Below, piece after piece: positions 33,673 to 44,492 of a stretch of DNA of 64,000 nt. Origin of the DNA: Mycobacterium sp. ST-F2. GTDB lineage: Bacteria; Actinomycetota; Actinomycetes; Mycobacteriales; Mycobacteriaceae. Below the pieces are notes generated by a model. It did not search any database, was not told the origin of the DNA, and was given only the letters and a program-made list of their open reading frames with translations. Position 1 is the first letter of the stretch; each line of letters begins with the position of its first letter. The stretch is from the NCBI RefSeq assembly GCF_001905655.1, contig NZ_JMHT01000017.1:62001-126000 (forward strand), read 5' to 3'. The position numbers were made by a program, and so were the translations under genes.

Positions 33673-36309
33673 TCAGAAACCGGGGTCGTCGCCCATCGAA
33701 CCGTTGGCGTCCGAGCCGCCCTGGATCAGCATCAGCGTGCCGGCGAGCTCATCGGGCTTGACCAGGACCTCACGGGCCTTGGAGCCCTCGGACGGTCCGA
33801 CGATGCCGCGGGTCTCCATCAGGTCCATCAGGCGGCCGGCCTTGGCGAACCCGACCCGCAGCTTGCGCTGCAGCATCGAGGTCGACCCGAACTGGCTCGA
33901 CACGACCAGCTCGACGGCCTGCAGGAAGACGTCCATGTCGTCGCCGATGTCGCTGTCGATCTCGCGCTTCTCGACGGTCTTGACCGTGACGCCGTCGATG
34001 AACTCGGGCTGGGCCTGCTGCTTGGTGAAGGCGACGACGGCCTGGATTTCGTCGTCGCTGACGAACGCACCCTGGACCCGGATGGGCTTGGGCGCCTCCG
34101 ACGGCTGGAACAGGCCGTCGCCCTTACCGGTGAGCTTCTCGGCGCCGATCTGGTCGAGGATGACGCGCGAGTTGGTCGCGTTGGTGACGCCGAATGCCAT
34201 GCGGGACGGCACATTTGCCTTGATCAGACCGGTCACGACCGACACCACCGGCTGCTGGGTGGCCAGCACCAGGTGGATGCCCGCGGCGCGGGCCTTCTGG
34301 GTGATGCGGACGATGGCGTCCTCGACGTCGCGCGGCGCCTGCATCATCAGGTCGGCCAGCTCGTCGACGACGCACAGGATGTACGGATAGGTCTTGTAGA
34401 CCCGCTCGCTGCCCAGCGGCGCGGTGATCTCGCCCGAGCGCACCTTCTTGTTGAAGTCGTCGATGTGCCGGACACCGCTGGCGCTCATGTCCTGGTAGCG
34501 CTGCTCCATCTCCTCGACCAGCCAGGCGAGCGCGGCGGCGGCCTTCTTCGGGTCGATGATCACGGGCGTGATGAGGTGCGGAATACCTTGGTACGGCGGG
34601 AATTCCACCATCTTGGGGTCGACCAGGATCATCCGGACCTCGTCGGGGGTGGCGCGCTGCAGCAGCGACACCAGCATCGAGTTGATGAAGCTCGACTTAC
34701 CCGAACCGGTGGAGCCGGCCACCAGGAGGTGCGGCATCTTGGCCAGGTTGTAGCTGATGAAGTGGCCTTCGACGTCCTTGCCGATGCCGAACACCATCGG
34801 GTGGTGGTCCTTGCGGGTGCTCGGCGCGTTCAGCACGTCCTTGAGCCGCACCATCTCGCGGTCGCTGTTCGGCACCTCGACACCGACCAGAGACTTACCG
34901 GGGATCGGCGCGAGCAGGCGGATGTGCTCGTTGGCCACCGCGTAGGCGAGGTTGCGCTGCAGCTGGGTGAACCGCTCGACGCGGACACCCGGCCCGAGCT
35001 CGATCTCGTACCGGGTGACGGTCGGGCCGCGCTGGAAGCCGACGACCGTGGCGTCGACCTTGAACTGCTCCATGACCTCGGAGATGGCCGACATGATGCG
35101 GTCGTTGTCGCGGCCGACACGCTTCGGCGGGTCACCGTCGGACAGCAGGTCCAGCGGCGGCAGCGTGTAGTCGCCCTCGATGACGCGGTCCAGCGACAAG
35201 CCGTCGTCCTGCGCCTTTTCCAGGGCCTTGGCCTTGGTGGGCACCGGGTCCGCGACGTTCTGGGCCTTGCGGCGGCGCGCCGGCTTGGCGGCCGGCTCGG
35301 GCGCGGTCGGCGCTTCGTCGGCGGCGGGCTCGACGGGGTAGTTGTCCATCGGCGTGCGGCCCAGCGGGCGCGTCATGGCCGCGGTGGTCTGGTCCGAGCC
35401 GGGCCAGGCCTCGGGTTCGTCACGCGAGTAGGTCGGGTCGTCGTAGTAGCCGTCCGAGAAATCGTCGGCGAAGTCGTCCACGAAACCGGCCGACGCGTCG
35501 TCGTAGTCCTCGTCGTGCTCGCCGCGCAGGCGGCCGGAGACCATGTAGCGCAGCGTTTCCGGCAGCTCCCGGATGGTCGTGCCGGTGACGAGCAGCAGGC
35601 CGAACAGCACGCCCATGATGAGCAGCGGCGTGGCGATCCAGACGGTCAGCCCGTCCGAGAGCGGCCCGCCGATGACGAAGCCGACGAAGCCGGCGGCGCC
35701 GCGGCGCTCCCCCGGCTCGGTGGGCGCGCCGGCCCAGATGTGCCACAGGCCCAGAACGGGCAGCCCGATCATGACGGCGCCGAGGATCAGCCGGGGCCGG
35801 GCGTCGGGGTTCGGATGGGTGCGCATCAGCGTGACGGCCAGTGCGAGCAGCAGCACCGGCAGCACCACGACCGCGGCTCCGATGACGGTGCGGACGCCGT
35901 AGTCGATCCAGGCGCCGACCGGGCGCGCCGCGCCGAACCAGGAGCTCGCGGCGATGAGGAAGGCGACGCCGAGCAGTGCCAGCGCGATGCCGTCACGGCG
36001 GTGTCCGGGCTCGAGTTCGCGGGCCCGGCCGACGCTGCGGGCGGTGGTTCCGGCGCCCTTGGCGAGCATCAGCCAGCCGGCGCGGGCGCCACGACCCACC
36101 GCGGCGCCGGCGGTGGCGACCGGCGATGGATGCGGCGCGGGTTTGCGGGCCGGCTTGCGGGCGGGCGATTTCGGGGCCGGCGGACGTGCCGGCCGGCCCG
36201 ACTTTGCACTGCCTGACTTCGATGAACGCGCCCCCGAACCGGCTGCGCCACGATTCGCCGACCCGGCCTTGGCCCGGTTAGCTGAGCTCGTTGCGGTTTT
36301 ACTCGCCAT
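33673..36309 (-). CDS. ftsK: FtsK, DNA translocase
   Basis: This 878-residue translocase couples chromosome segregation to septation. A basic Ala/Lys/Arg N-terminus precedes four membrane helices (within GIALALLGVAFLIAA to PLLIMGVLFGLLLV). An acidic linker follows, then the motor with Walker A GSTGSGKSSF (near residue 530) and Walker B ILCVVDELADLMM. A C-terminal gamma winged helix ends it (VGFAKAGRLMDLMETRGIVG). Length is close to Rv2748c (883). ATG 36307-36309 is 7 nt from TAGGCT with no Shine-Dalgarno, again leaderless in appearance. Confidence 0.96.
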   Translation of the reverse strand: MASKTATSSANRAKAGSANRGAAGSGARSSKSGSAKSGRPARPPAPKSPARKPARKPAPHPSPVATAGAAVGRGARAGWLMLAKGAGTTARSVGRARELEPGHRRDGIALALLGVAFLIAASSWFGAARPVGAWIDYGVRTVIGAAVVVLPVLLLALAVTLMRTHPNPDARPRLILGAVMIGLPVLGLWHIWAGAPTEPGERRGAAGFVGFVIGGPLSDGLTVWIATPLLIMGVLFGLLLVTGTTIRELPETLRYMVSGRLRGEHDEDYDDASAGFVDDFADDFSDGYYDDPTYSRDEPEAWPGSDQTTAAMTRPLGRTPMDNYPVEPAADEAPTAPEPAAKPARRRKAQNVADPVPTKAKALEKAQDDGLSLDRVIEGDYTLPPLDLLSDGDPPKRVGRDNDRIMSAISEVMEQFKVDATVVGFQRGPTVTRYEIELGPGVRVERFTQLQRNLAYAVANEHIRLLAPIPGKSLVGVEVPNSDREMVRLKDVLNAPSTRKDHHPMVFGIGKDVEGHFISYNLAKMPHLLVAGSTGSGKSSFINSMLVSLLQRATPDEVRMILVDPKMVEFPPYQGIPHLITPVIIDPKKAAAALAWLVEEMEQRYQDMSASGVRHIDDFNKKVRSGEITAPLGSERVYKTYPYILCVVDELADLMMQAPRDVEDAIVRITQKARAAGIHLVLATQQPVVSVVTGLIKANVPSRMAFGVTNATNSRVILDQIGAEKLTGKGDGLFQPSEAPKPIRVQGAFVSDDEIQAVVAFTKQQAQPEFIDGVTVKTVEKREIDSDIGDDMDVFLQAVELVVSSQFGSTSMLQRKLRVGFAKAGRLMDLMETRGIVGPSEGSKAREVLVKPDELAGTLMLIQGGSDANGSMGDDPGF

Positions 36310-36489
36310 GGCTGCCAGCCTAGTCGCAATCACCCCATCTGCACCATCTGCCACACAAGTAACGCTTGGGTCACGACCAGGTCCGCATATCTGCTGGTCA
36401 CGCAGCAGTGGGAGCCACGTCACACGCGCCGCGCGGGCCGGTCTAACGTGGACACCTGTCTAGGTCAGCTAGCTATCGAGGAGTTCTTC

Positions 36490-36810
36490 ATGCCCGTCGT
36501 TGTCGTCGCCACCATGAAAGCCAAGCCCGAGTCCGTCGACCTGGTCCGCGCCGCGTGCGTCGAGGCCGTCGACGCCGTCCACGGCGAGCCGGGCTGTGAG
36601 CTCTACTCGCTGCACGAGGCCGACGGCGGCACGTTCGTGTTCGTCGAGCAGTGGGCCGACGCGGATGCCATCAAGACCCACAGCACCGCCCCGGCCATCG
36701 GCAAGCTGTTCGGCGCCATCGGCGAGCACCTCGACGGCGCGCCCGACATCAAAATGCTCGCGCCCGTGGTCGCCGGCGATCCGGCCAAGGGCCGGCTGCG
36801 GGGGCAGTAG
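36490..36810 (+). CDS. Antibiotic-biosynthesis-monooxygenase (ABM) domain protein
   Basis: This 106-residue ferredoxin-like-fold protein ([52 protein letters not shown]) matches Rv2749-type putative quinol monooxygenases. ATG 36490 follows GAGGAG at good spacing. It is followed after 2 bp by an SDR and then a methyltransferase; the three probably form one transcript. Confidence 0.9.
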   Translation: MPVVVVATMKAKPESVDLVRAACVEAVDAVHGEPGCELYSLHEADGGTFVFVEQWADADAIKTHSTAPAIGKLFGAIGEHLDGAPDIKMLAPVVAGDPAKGRLRGQ

Positions 36811-36812
36811 CC

Positions 36813-37640
36813 ATGGGTGAGCTGAGCGGCAAGGTCGCCTTCATCACCGGCGCGGCGCGTGGCCAGGGCCGCGCGCATGCGGTGAAGCTGTCGTCGATGG
36901 GCGCCGACATCATCGCCGTCGACCTGTGCGACCAGATCGCGTCGGTCCCCTACCCCATGGCCACGCCCGACGATCTGGCCGCGACGGTGAAACTGGTCCA
37001 GGACAACGGCGCACGGATCGTCGCCGGCCAGGCCGACGTCCGCGACCGCGATGCCCTCAAGACCGCGCTCAAGGCCGGCGTCGAGGAACTCGGCGGACGG
37101 TTGGACATCGTCATCGCCAACGCCGGGATCGCGCCGATGGCCGGTGAAGACGCCTGGCAGGACGTCATCGACGTCAACCTGACGGGCGTGTACAACACGC
37201 TGGACGTGGCGATGCGGCCGATGGTCAAGGCCGGCAACGGTGGATCGATCGTGCTGATCAGCTCGGTGGCCGGACTGGTCGGGCTGGCCTCACCGATGGC
37301 CGGGTCGGTGGGCTATGCCGCCGCCAAGCACGGCATGGTGGGACTGATGCGGGTTTACGCGAATCTGCTTGCGTCGCAGAACATCCGGGTCAACTCGATC
37401 CATCCGGCCGGGGTCGACACCCCGATGATCGACAACGAGTTCACCCGGAAGTGGTTGAGCCAGTTGACCTCCGACTCCGAAGCGGCCAAATCAGCGCCGA
37501 ACATGACCAACGCGTTGCCCGTGCAGGTGCTCGAGGCCGAGGACATCGCCAACACCGTGGCGTGGCTGGTGTCGGACGCCGGGCGGTACATCACCGGCGT
37601 GACCCTGCCGGTGGACGCCGGCTTCGTCAACAAGCGCTGA
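36813..37640 (+). CDS. Mycofactocin-type short-chain dehydrogenase
   Basis: This 275-residue SDR has the cofactor motif [13 protein letters not shown] followed by [10 protein letters not shown], the pattern of the mycofactocin-coupled SDR subfamily with tightly held NAD. It also has the insert [17 protein letters not shown], typical of that group, and YAAAK as catalytic Tyr/Lys. It corresponds to Rv2750. ATG 36813 directly follows the ABM gene stop. Mycofactocin dependence is a family inference; no mft genes are in the window. Confidence 0.88.
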   Translation: MGELSGKVAFITGAARGQGRAHAVKLSSMGADIIAVDLCDQIASVPYPMATPDDLAATVKLVQDNGARIVAGQADVRDRDALKTALKAGVEELGGRLDIVIANAGIAPMAGEDAWQDVIDVNLTGVYNTLDVAMRPMVKAGNGGSIVLISSVAGLVGLASPMAGSVGYAAAKHGMVGLMRVYANLLASQNIRVNSIHPAGVDTPMIDNEFTRKWLSQLTSDSEAAKSAPNMTNALPVQVLEAEDIANTVAWLVSDAGRYITGVTLPVDAGFVNKR

Positions 37641-37641
37641 C

Positions 37642-38510
37642 ATGGCCCGCAATGCCGCGGCGCAGACGGCTTTCGGGCCGATGGTGCTCGCCGCGATCGA
37701 GCAGCACGAGCCGCCGGGTCGTCGTCTGGTCGATGACGACCTGGCGGCATCGTTCCTGCCGCCGGGCCTTCGCACACTGGTGGCGGCCACCCGGTGGTCG
37801 CCGGTGCGCAGCGCCATCATGGCCGCGTCGGACCGGTCGGCGCCCGGCATGTGGGCCGGCATCTTGTGCCGTAAGCGCTACGCCGACGACAACCTGATCG
37901 CGGCACTCGGCGACATCGACGCCGTGGTGATCCTGGGCGCGGGCCTCGACACCCGGGGCTGCCGACTGGCGAGCCGCAGCGCCATCCCGGTGTTCGAGGT
38001 GGACCAGCCGCTCAACACCGAGCGCAAACGCGCTGTGCTGAACCGGGTCCTCGGCACTCCCCCACCGTCCGTCCACCTGGTCGCCGTGGACTTCGAGCAC
38101 GACGACCTGATGGCCACCCTCGCCGCTGCGGGGTACCGCCGTGATGCCCGCACGTTCTTCATCTGGGAGGGCGTCACGCAATACCTGACCGCTGAGGCGG
38201 TCGATGCCACGCTCGCGCAACTACGGTCCGCGCCGGCGGGCAGCCGACTCGACTTCACCTACGTGCAGCGCGATTTCATCGACGGCGTCGACATCGCCGC
38301 CGCGCCATCGCTGTACCGCCGGTTCCGCGAGCGCAGCGAGGTCTGGAAGTACGGACTCCGACCCGACGAGGTCGACCGGTTCCTGGACGGATACGGCTGG
38401 CGACTGCTCGACCAGTTGGGGCCGGACCAGGCGCGTGACCGCTATGTGCGCCCGACCGGCCGGGCGCTGCCGACCTCGAGTCTCGAGTGGTCGGCGCTGG
38501 CCCGGAAGAT

Positions 38511-38514
<4 letters not shown>
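37642..38514 (+). CDS. SAM-dependent methyltransferase, leucine-carboxyl-methyltransferase-like (Rv2751 homologue)
   Basis: This 290-residue protein has the SAM-binding motif VVILGAGLDTRGCRL, an acidic loop VFEVDQP and FIWEGVTQYL. These are hallmarks of the mycobacterial LCM-like family often implicated in O-methylation of polyketides or lipids. Its ATG begins one base after the SDR stop. The 3' end overlaps the convergent rnj gene by 4 bp. Confidence 0.9.
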
Positions 38515-41149
<2,635 letters not shown>

Positions 41150-41222
41150 TCAGCCGCCCCTCTCGGCGGGCTACCTGCCGCAACAGGTGCTTGCCCACCG
41201 AGCTCGGGGTTACATTCGAAAA

Positions 41223-41621
41223 ATGCTGGGCCACCTTGGCGTAAACGTTCCCGACCTCGCGGCCGCGAAGAATTACTACGACGAATTCATGCCGTTGGTC
41301 GGTTTTGAGCCATACATTGCCGCCGACGATGAGTTCGCCTTTCGCCCCGCAGGCGGCAAACCTGGAACCTTCCTGTTCTTCTATCCCGCAGCCCAGGAAG
41401 GACCGTACTCACGACACCGTACCGGGCTGCAACACCTTGCTTTTATGGTCAAGACCCGATCGGCCGTTGAGCGCGTCCATCAGTTCGTACAGCGCGTCGG
41501 TGGCGAGGTGCTGCACGCGCCGCAGTCGTTCCCACAATATCCGCAGCCCTACTTCGCAATGTTCTGGCTGGACCCGTTCGGGCTCATGCTGGAAACGGTC
41601 TGCCATCACGACCGGGAATGA
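41223..41621 (+). CDS. VOC (glyoxalase/dioxygenase) superfamily protein
   Basis: This 132-residue protein has the paired beta-alpha-beta units of the VOC fold (MLGHLGVNVPDLAAAKNYYD; GLQHLAFMVKTRSAVERVHQ) and metal-type residues (His4, His70 region, and Glu in GLMLETVCH). It could be an isomerase, lyase or dioxygenase; the substrate cannot be told. ATG 41223 lies 6 nt after TACATT (41211-41216), leaderless in appearance. It is divergent from dapA and marks the left edge of the accessory region. Confidence 0.82.
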   Translation: MLGHLGVNVPDLAAAKNYYDEFMPLVGFEPYIAADDEFAFRPAGGKPGTFLFFYPAAQEGPYSRHRTGLQHLAFMVKTRSAVERVHQFVQRVGGEVLHAPQSFPQYPQPYFAMFWLDPFGLMLETVCHHDRE

Positions 41622-41835
41622 CCAAACCTGGATCTCACCTGATATCGAATTAGTTTGGCGCCGAGGTACTTTCCCGTTGCTCAATAATATCGACGCGTGC
41701 GCAGAAAAAACCTGTGTAAGTGCTTTGAGACACCACGACACCATGATCGAAACCGCAAAATGACAGCAAGAGCGTGCCCTCACGAAGTGTTATCGTTACA
41801 CTTCCGGCCGAACCCCCGATAAAAGGAGCACATTC

Positions 41836-42234
41836 GTGGCCGAACGCATTGTCGTCCAACTCGTCGACGATATTACCGGCGCCGAGATCACCGACGATTC
41901 CGGCGAGCGGATTAACTTCTCGGTGCGCGGCGTCGATTACCAGATCGACCTTTCTGCCGCCAACGTGGCGAAATTCGAAAAGGCGTTGGCGCCGTATCTC
42001 GACGCAGCAACCAGGGTCGGTGGCCGGCGCGCCCGGACTCAGAAGGCTGCAGAGCCCACCAGCCGCCCCGCCAAGAGCACGTCACGTGGTCGCGGCAGGA
42101 AGGCTGCCAAGGGCGCGTCGTCGAAGGAGCAGCTCGCCGCGATCCGGGAATGGGCGCAGGAGAACGGCTACGACGTCGCAGCCCGCGGGCGCATCAAGTC
42201 CGACATCGTCGAGGCGTACCACGCGGCGCAGTAG
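41836..42234 (+). CDS. Lsr2-family nucleoid-associated protein (paralogue)
   Basis: This 132-residue protein starts at GTG 41836 behind AAAAGGAG. The N-terminal dimerisation domain is [17 protein letters not shown] to [17 protein letters not shown]. The linker is basic ([12 protein letters not shown]). The C-terminal DNA-binding domain ([20 protein letters not shown]) contains the RGR AT-hook-like motif that reads AT-rich DNA. Lsr2 proteins silence horizontally acquired genes. The divergence from standard Lsr2 and its place beside an accessory island suggest a second, island-linked copy rather than the housekeeping lsr2. Confidence 0.9.
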   Translation: MAERIVVQLVDDITGAEITDDSGERINFSVRGVDYQIDLSAANVAKFEKALAPYLDAATRVGGRRARTQKAAEPTSRPAKSTSRGRGRKAAKGASSKEQLAAIREWAQENGYDVAARGRIKSDIVEAYHAAQ

Positions 42235-42268
42235 CCGTGGTCGGAGCGGATCGCCGATGACACCTGAG

Positions 42269-42330
42269 TCAGAGGCGATCCGTCGCCGAAGCGTCGAGGA
42301 TCAATTCATGGTTCCCGCGGGCCCCTCCGC
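42269..42330 (-). pseudogene. Remnant of an hsdR 3' end (duplicated C-terminal codons)
   Basis: Read on the minus strand, this ends in GARGNHELILDASATDRL and a TGA stop, against GANRESIIDALAADRL at the end of the intact hsdR about 2.2 kb away. The DNA around the two stops is about 80% identical by eye over roughly 48 bp (42268-42315 against 44492-44539), including a perfect GTCAGAGGCGAT. No start or other hsdR sequence is attached, so this is a gene-end fragment. Confidence 0.75.
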
Positions 42331-42404
42331 TGGGCACCCGCAAGCACACCGGCTCCACACCTGTCGCGTGTGCCTTCAGCTGCCGGTGGCGCCCGAAGCA
42401 CCTG

Positions 42405-42788
42405 TCATTGTCGCTGTCGCGCCTTGGCGGCCACCCGTTCCCCCGCGTCGGTGAGGTTGATCCAGATCCTGTACTCCCATTCGATTCGGTCCTCGTACCG
42501 GTCAACGAAGAGTGCGGTGAACCGTGCCATCACCTCATCGACGCTGCCCGACCACGGCTTGAATCCAGGGTCATCTCGCCCAGGGATGTCCCCCACCACC
42601 ACAAGTCCATCGACCAGCAGCGATCGCACAGTGTCGACCACCAATTGCTGGTAGGGAGCGAGAGCATCGGCTGACGCGCCATTCGCGATACATGCCAGAA
42701 CGTCGGCCATGGACACGTAGTCGTCGAGCCCCATGCCCAGGATGTCGTCACGCAATGTTTCCTGCGCACTGGTCTGTTGTTCTGTCAT
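42405..42788 (-). CDS. Small acidic protein, candidate immunity protein for the adjacent toxin
   Basis: This 127-residue protein starts at ATG 42786-42788 with AGGAG and GAGGTG upstream. The sequence is acidic and mixed helix/strand (ETLRDDILGMGLDDYVSMAD; YEDRIEWEYRIWINLTDAGE). It lies 28 bp downstream of a type VII secretion-linked toxin-like gene on the same strand, the usual place of an immunity gene. I do not recognise the family; the role is inferred from context. Confidence 0.7.
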   Translation of the reverse strand: MTEQQTSAQETLRDDILGMGLDDYVSMADVLACIANGASADALAPYQQLVVDTVRSLLVDGLVVVGDIPGRDDPGFKPWSGSVDEVMARFTALFVDRYEDRIEWEYRIWINLTDAGERVAAKARQRQ

Positions 42789-42816
42789 CACCTCACGCTC
42801 CTCGTGTTCATCATCG

Positions 42817-44040
42817 TCATGAGTGCCCCTCGAAGTCACGCGGATTCTCTTCCGGGTCGTCAACGCCCAGGATCGGGAAATGGTGGTGGATGCTGCCGGG
42901 TGGGTGCACCGGCTGCGGTCCGAATGGTTCTGCTGACGGTCCGCCCCATCCCCTCGCCCCGATCTCGGGGGCCCGTTCGGTGACAGGCGGTCTCGGCGAG
43001 CTCGGTTCTGCGGGTATTGCTTTCGGCGCCTGCGGCTCGATCGGTGGCGCCTTGGGTGCGGGGATTTCCGGAATGCCGCCGGTCTTCGGGTTGATGTGCA
43101 CCTTCCAGTGTTCTGCCCCGTTGGCGCTCTTGAGATCGATGTCGAGGGAGTTGGTGCCGGTCGATTTCGCGGCGAAGCGTTCGCCGACTTCGCTGCCGTC
43201 GGGGAGGACCTTCCACGCACCCCTACCTGGGTCTCCGTAGCGGTTCTGGCCGTCGACGCCGCCCTGCGTCATCCACCGTTTCAGGGCCTGCAAATCATCG
43301 GGCGTGCGAACCTCCCTGATGTTGGGCTGGCTCCCTTGCGGCAGCTTGTCCAGCACGCCTTTCATATCTGCGGCGTTCGGGCCCGGTGGCACGGCAGGCG
43401 TAGGCGGCGGTACATCCTCCCTAATCCCATATCCCGCCGCCTGCACCACCGGTTCGTGATCGTTCGCCAACGGGCCCGGTGCCGCCGGCGCACCCTCTGG
43501 TTCGGTGAACTTCATGCCCTCCAACGGCGCCAACGCCCCGCTGATCTGCGTGGCGATCGCCTGGTCGATCGCTACAAGTGCCTGCACGCGGGCACTGATT
43601 TCGGTGGCGAAGGCCTGCGCCTGCTGTTGCCGGGCAGCGGTGTTGCGCAGCAGGCTGCCGGCGGACTTGTCGGTGACCGAGAAGTCTTGTCCGACAGCGA
43701 ATCCGGCATCTTCGGCTTCGGCAATCGCGTCGAGCACCTGACGTTTAGCCCAGGCGATGTCGCCAGCTCCATTGGTGGCACGACTGGCCGCTGCGTATAA
43801 CGCATCGCCCGCACCCCGGACTTTCACCAGGTCGCCCCAGCTGCGCTCGGCCGCGGCATCGGCGGCGGTTCCTTCCCAGGCCGTCCCGCCGGGTCGCAGC
43901 ATGCCGGTGTGGATGGTCTCGAAGTGGCTTTCCCAGTGCGCCGCGGTCGACCGCCAGCGTGTGGCGGCGACCTCAAGGTGGGTAGTGCCCCAGGATTCGA
44001 CGTCGGAGCGGGACAGGGCCCCACCGCTAGCCGCAGGCAT
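42817..44040 (-). CDS. Type VII secretion-linked polymorphic toxin-like protein
   Basis: This 407-residue protein starts at ATG 44038-44040, overlapping the upstream stop by one base. The N-terminal region of about 200 residues is helical and WXG100-like (SRSDVESWGTTHLEVAATRW; GGTAWEGTAADAAAERSWGD). A proline-rich linker follows. Near residues 265-345 lies a small folded domain (YGDPGRGAWKVLPDGSEVGE; SLDIDLKSANGAEHWKVHIN) that resembles BECR-type RNase toxin domains in pattern. It ends in a Pro-rich tail with HHHFPILGVDDPEENP. The toxin role is inferred from architecture, the EspC-like partner and the small gene downstream. Confidence 0.72.
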   Translation of the reverse strand: MPAASGGALSRSDVESWGTTHLEVAATRWRSTAAHWESHFETIHTGMLRPGGTAWEGTAADAAAERSWGDLVKVRGAGDALYAAASRATNGAGDIAWAKRQVLDAIAEAEDAGFAVGQDFSVTDKSAGSLLRNTAARQQQAQAFATEISARVQALVAIDQAIATQISGALAPLEGMKFTEPEGAPAAPGPLANDHEPVVQAAGYGIREDVPPPTPAVPPGPNAADMKGVLDKLPQGSQPNIREVRTPDDLQALKRWMTQGGVDGQNRYGDPGRGAWKVLPDGSEVGERFAAKSTGTNSLDIDLKSANGAEHWKVHINPKTGGIPEIPAPKAPPIEPQAPKAIPAEPSSPRPPVTERAPEIGARGWGGPSAEPFGPQPVHPPGSIHHHFPILGVDDPEENPRDFEGHS

Positions 44041-44339
44041 CAGACCTGAACGGTGGTGGTGATCGACTGCGCGCTGTCGCTGTCGGTGCCGGCGTACTTC
44101 CCCGCCGCGGTACACAGCGTGGTACCGGTCGCGGTGGCGCGCTCGGACAGTCGGGCGGCGATCGCATCGATCAGGGCATGGCCCTGGGCAACAGCCGCGG
44201 TGGTTGCCTGGGTCAGGTGGCCTGCGGCCGAGGGCGCTGCGGCGCGGAACGCTGCGGCGCGGATCGCTGCGGCCGCGGTGTCGCAAACACCGGCATGGGA
44301 CAGCAGGCCATCACTGTCGACCGTGACGTGCTCCCCCAC
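44040..44339 (-). CDS. EspC-like (DUF2580) ESX secretion-associated protein
   Basis: This protein of about 99 residues is Ala-rich and helical (DSDGLLSHAGVCDTAAAAIR; TATGTTLCTAAGKYAGTDSD), the pattern of the T7SS EspC/DUF2580 family. GTG 44337-44339 is 7 nt after TAGACT (44347-44352, minus strand) with no Shine-Dalgarno; the open frame continues to 44426 but would add 29 atypical residues. Its stop overlaps the toxin-like gene start (TGATG), so the pair is probably co-expressed and co-secreted. Confidence 0.72.
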   Translation of the reverse strand: MGEHVTVDSDGLLSHAGVCDTAAAAIRAAAFRAAAPSAAGHLTQATTAAVAQGHALIDAIAARLSERATATGTTLCTAAGKYAGTDSDSAQSITTTVQV

Positions 44340-44492
44340 GATTTGCAGTCTAAGACTGCCCGAGATGTGTGGCCGACGCCATTCACGCCCGGGCCGCCGC
44401 CCATCAGACCCCAGATTGGTACGCATCTAGACCAAGCCCGACGCAAAACCGCAGGTCAATGCGCAATCCGACCGACGGCTGGGAAATCCCGG

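Noticed and set aside
41622..41835. Short open frames between the VOC and Lsr2 genes
   Set aside because: They have no ribosome-binding site, no family resemblance, and run through sequence holding the Lsr2 promoter region.
43665..43690. TTGTCGGTG inside the toxin gene as a RecA-NDp promoter
   Set aside because: The hexamer 8 nt downstream is GTCTTG, not TANNNT, and it lies inside coding sequence pointing antisense.
42235..44492. Insertion sequence or transposon around the toxin cassette
   Set aside because: The flanking repeats are imperfect hsdR ends; no transposase, terminal inverted repeat or short target duplication was seen.
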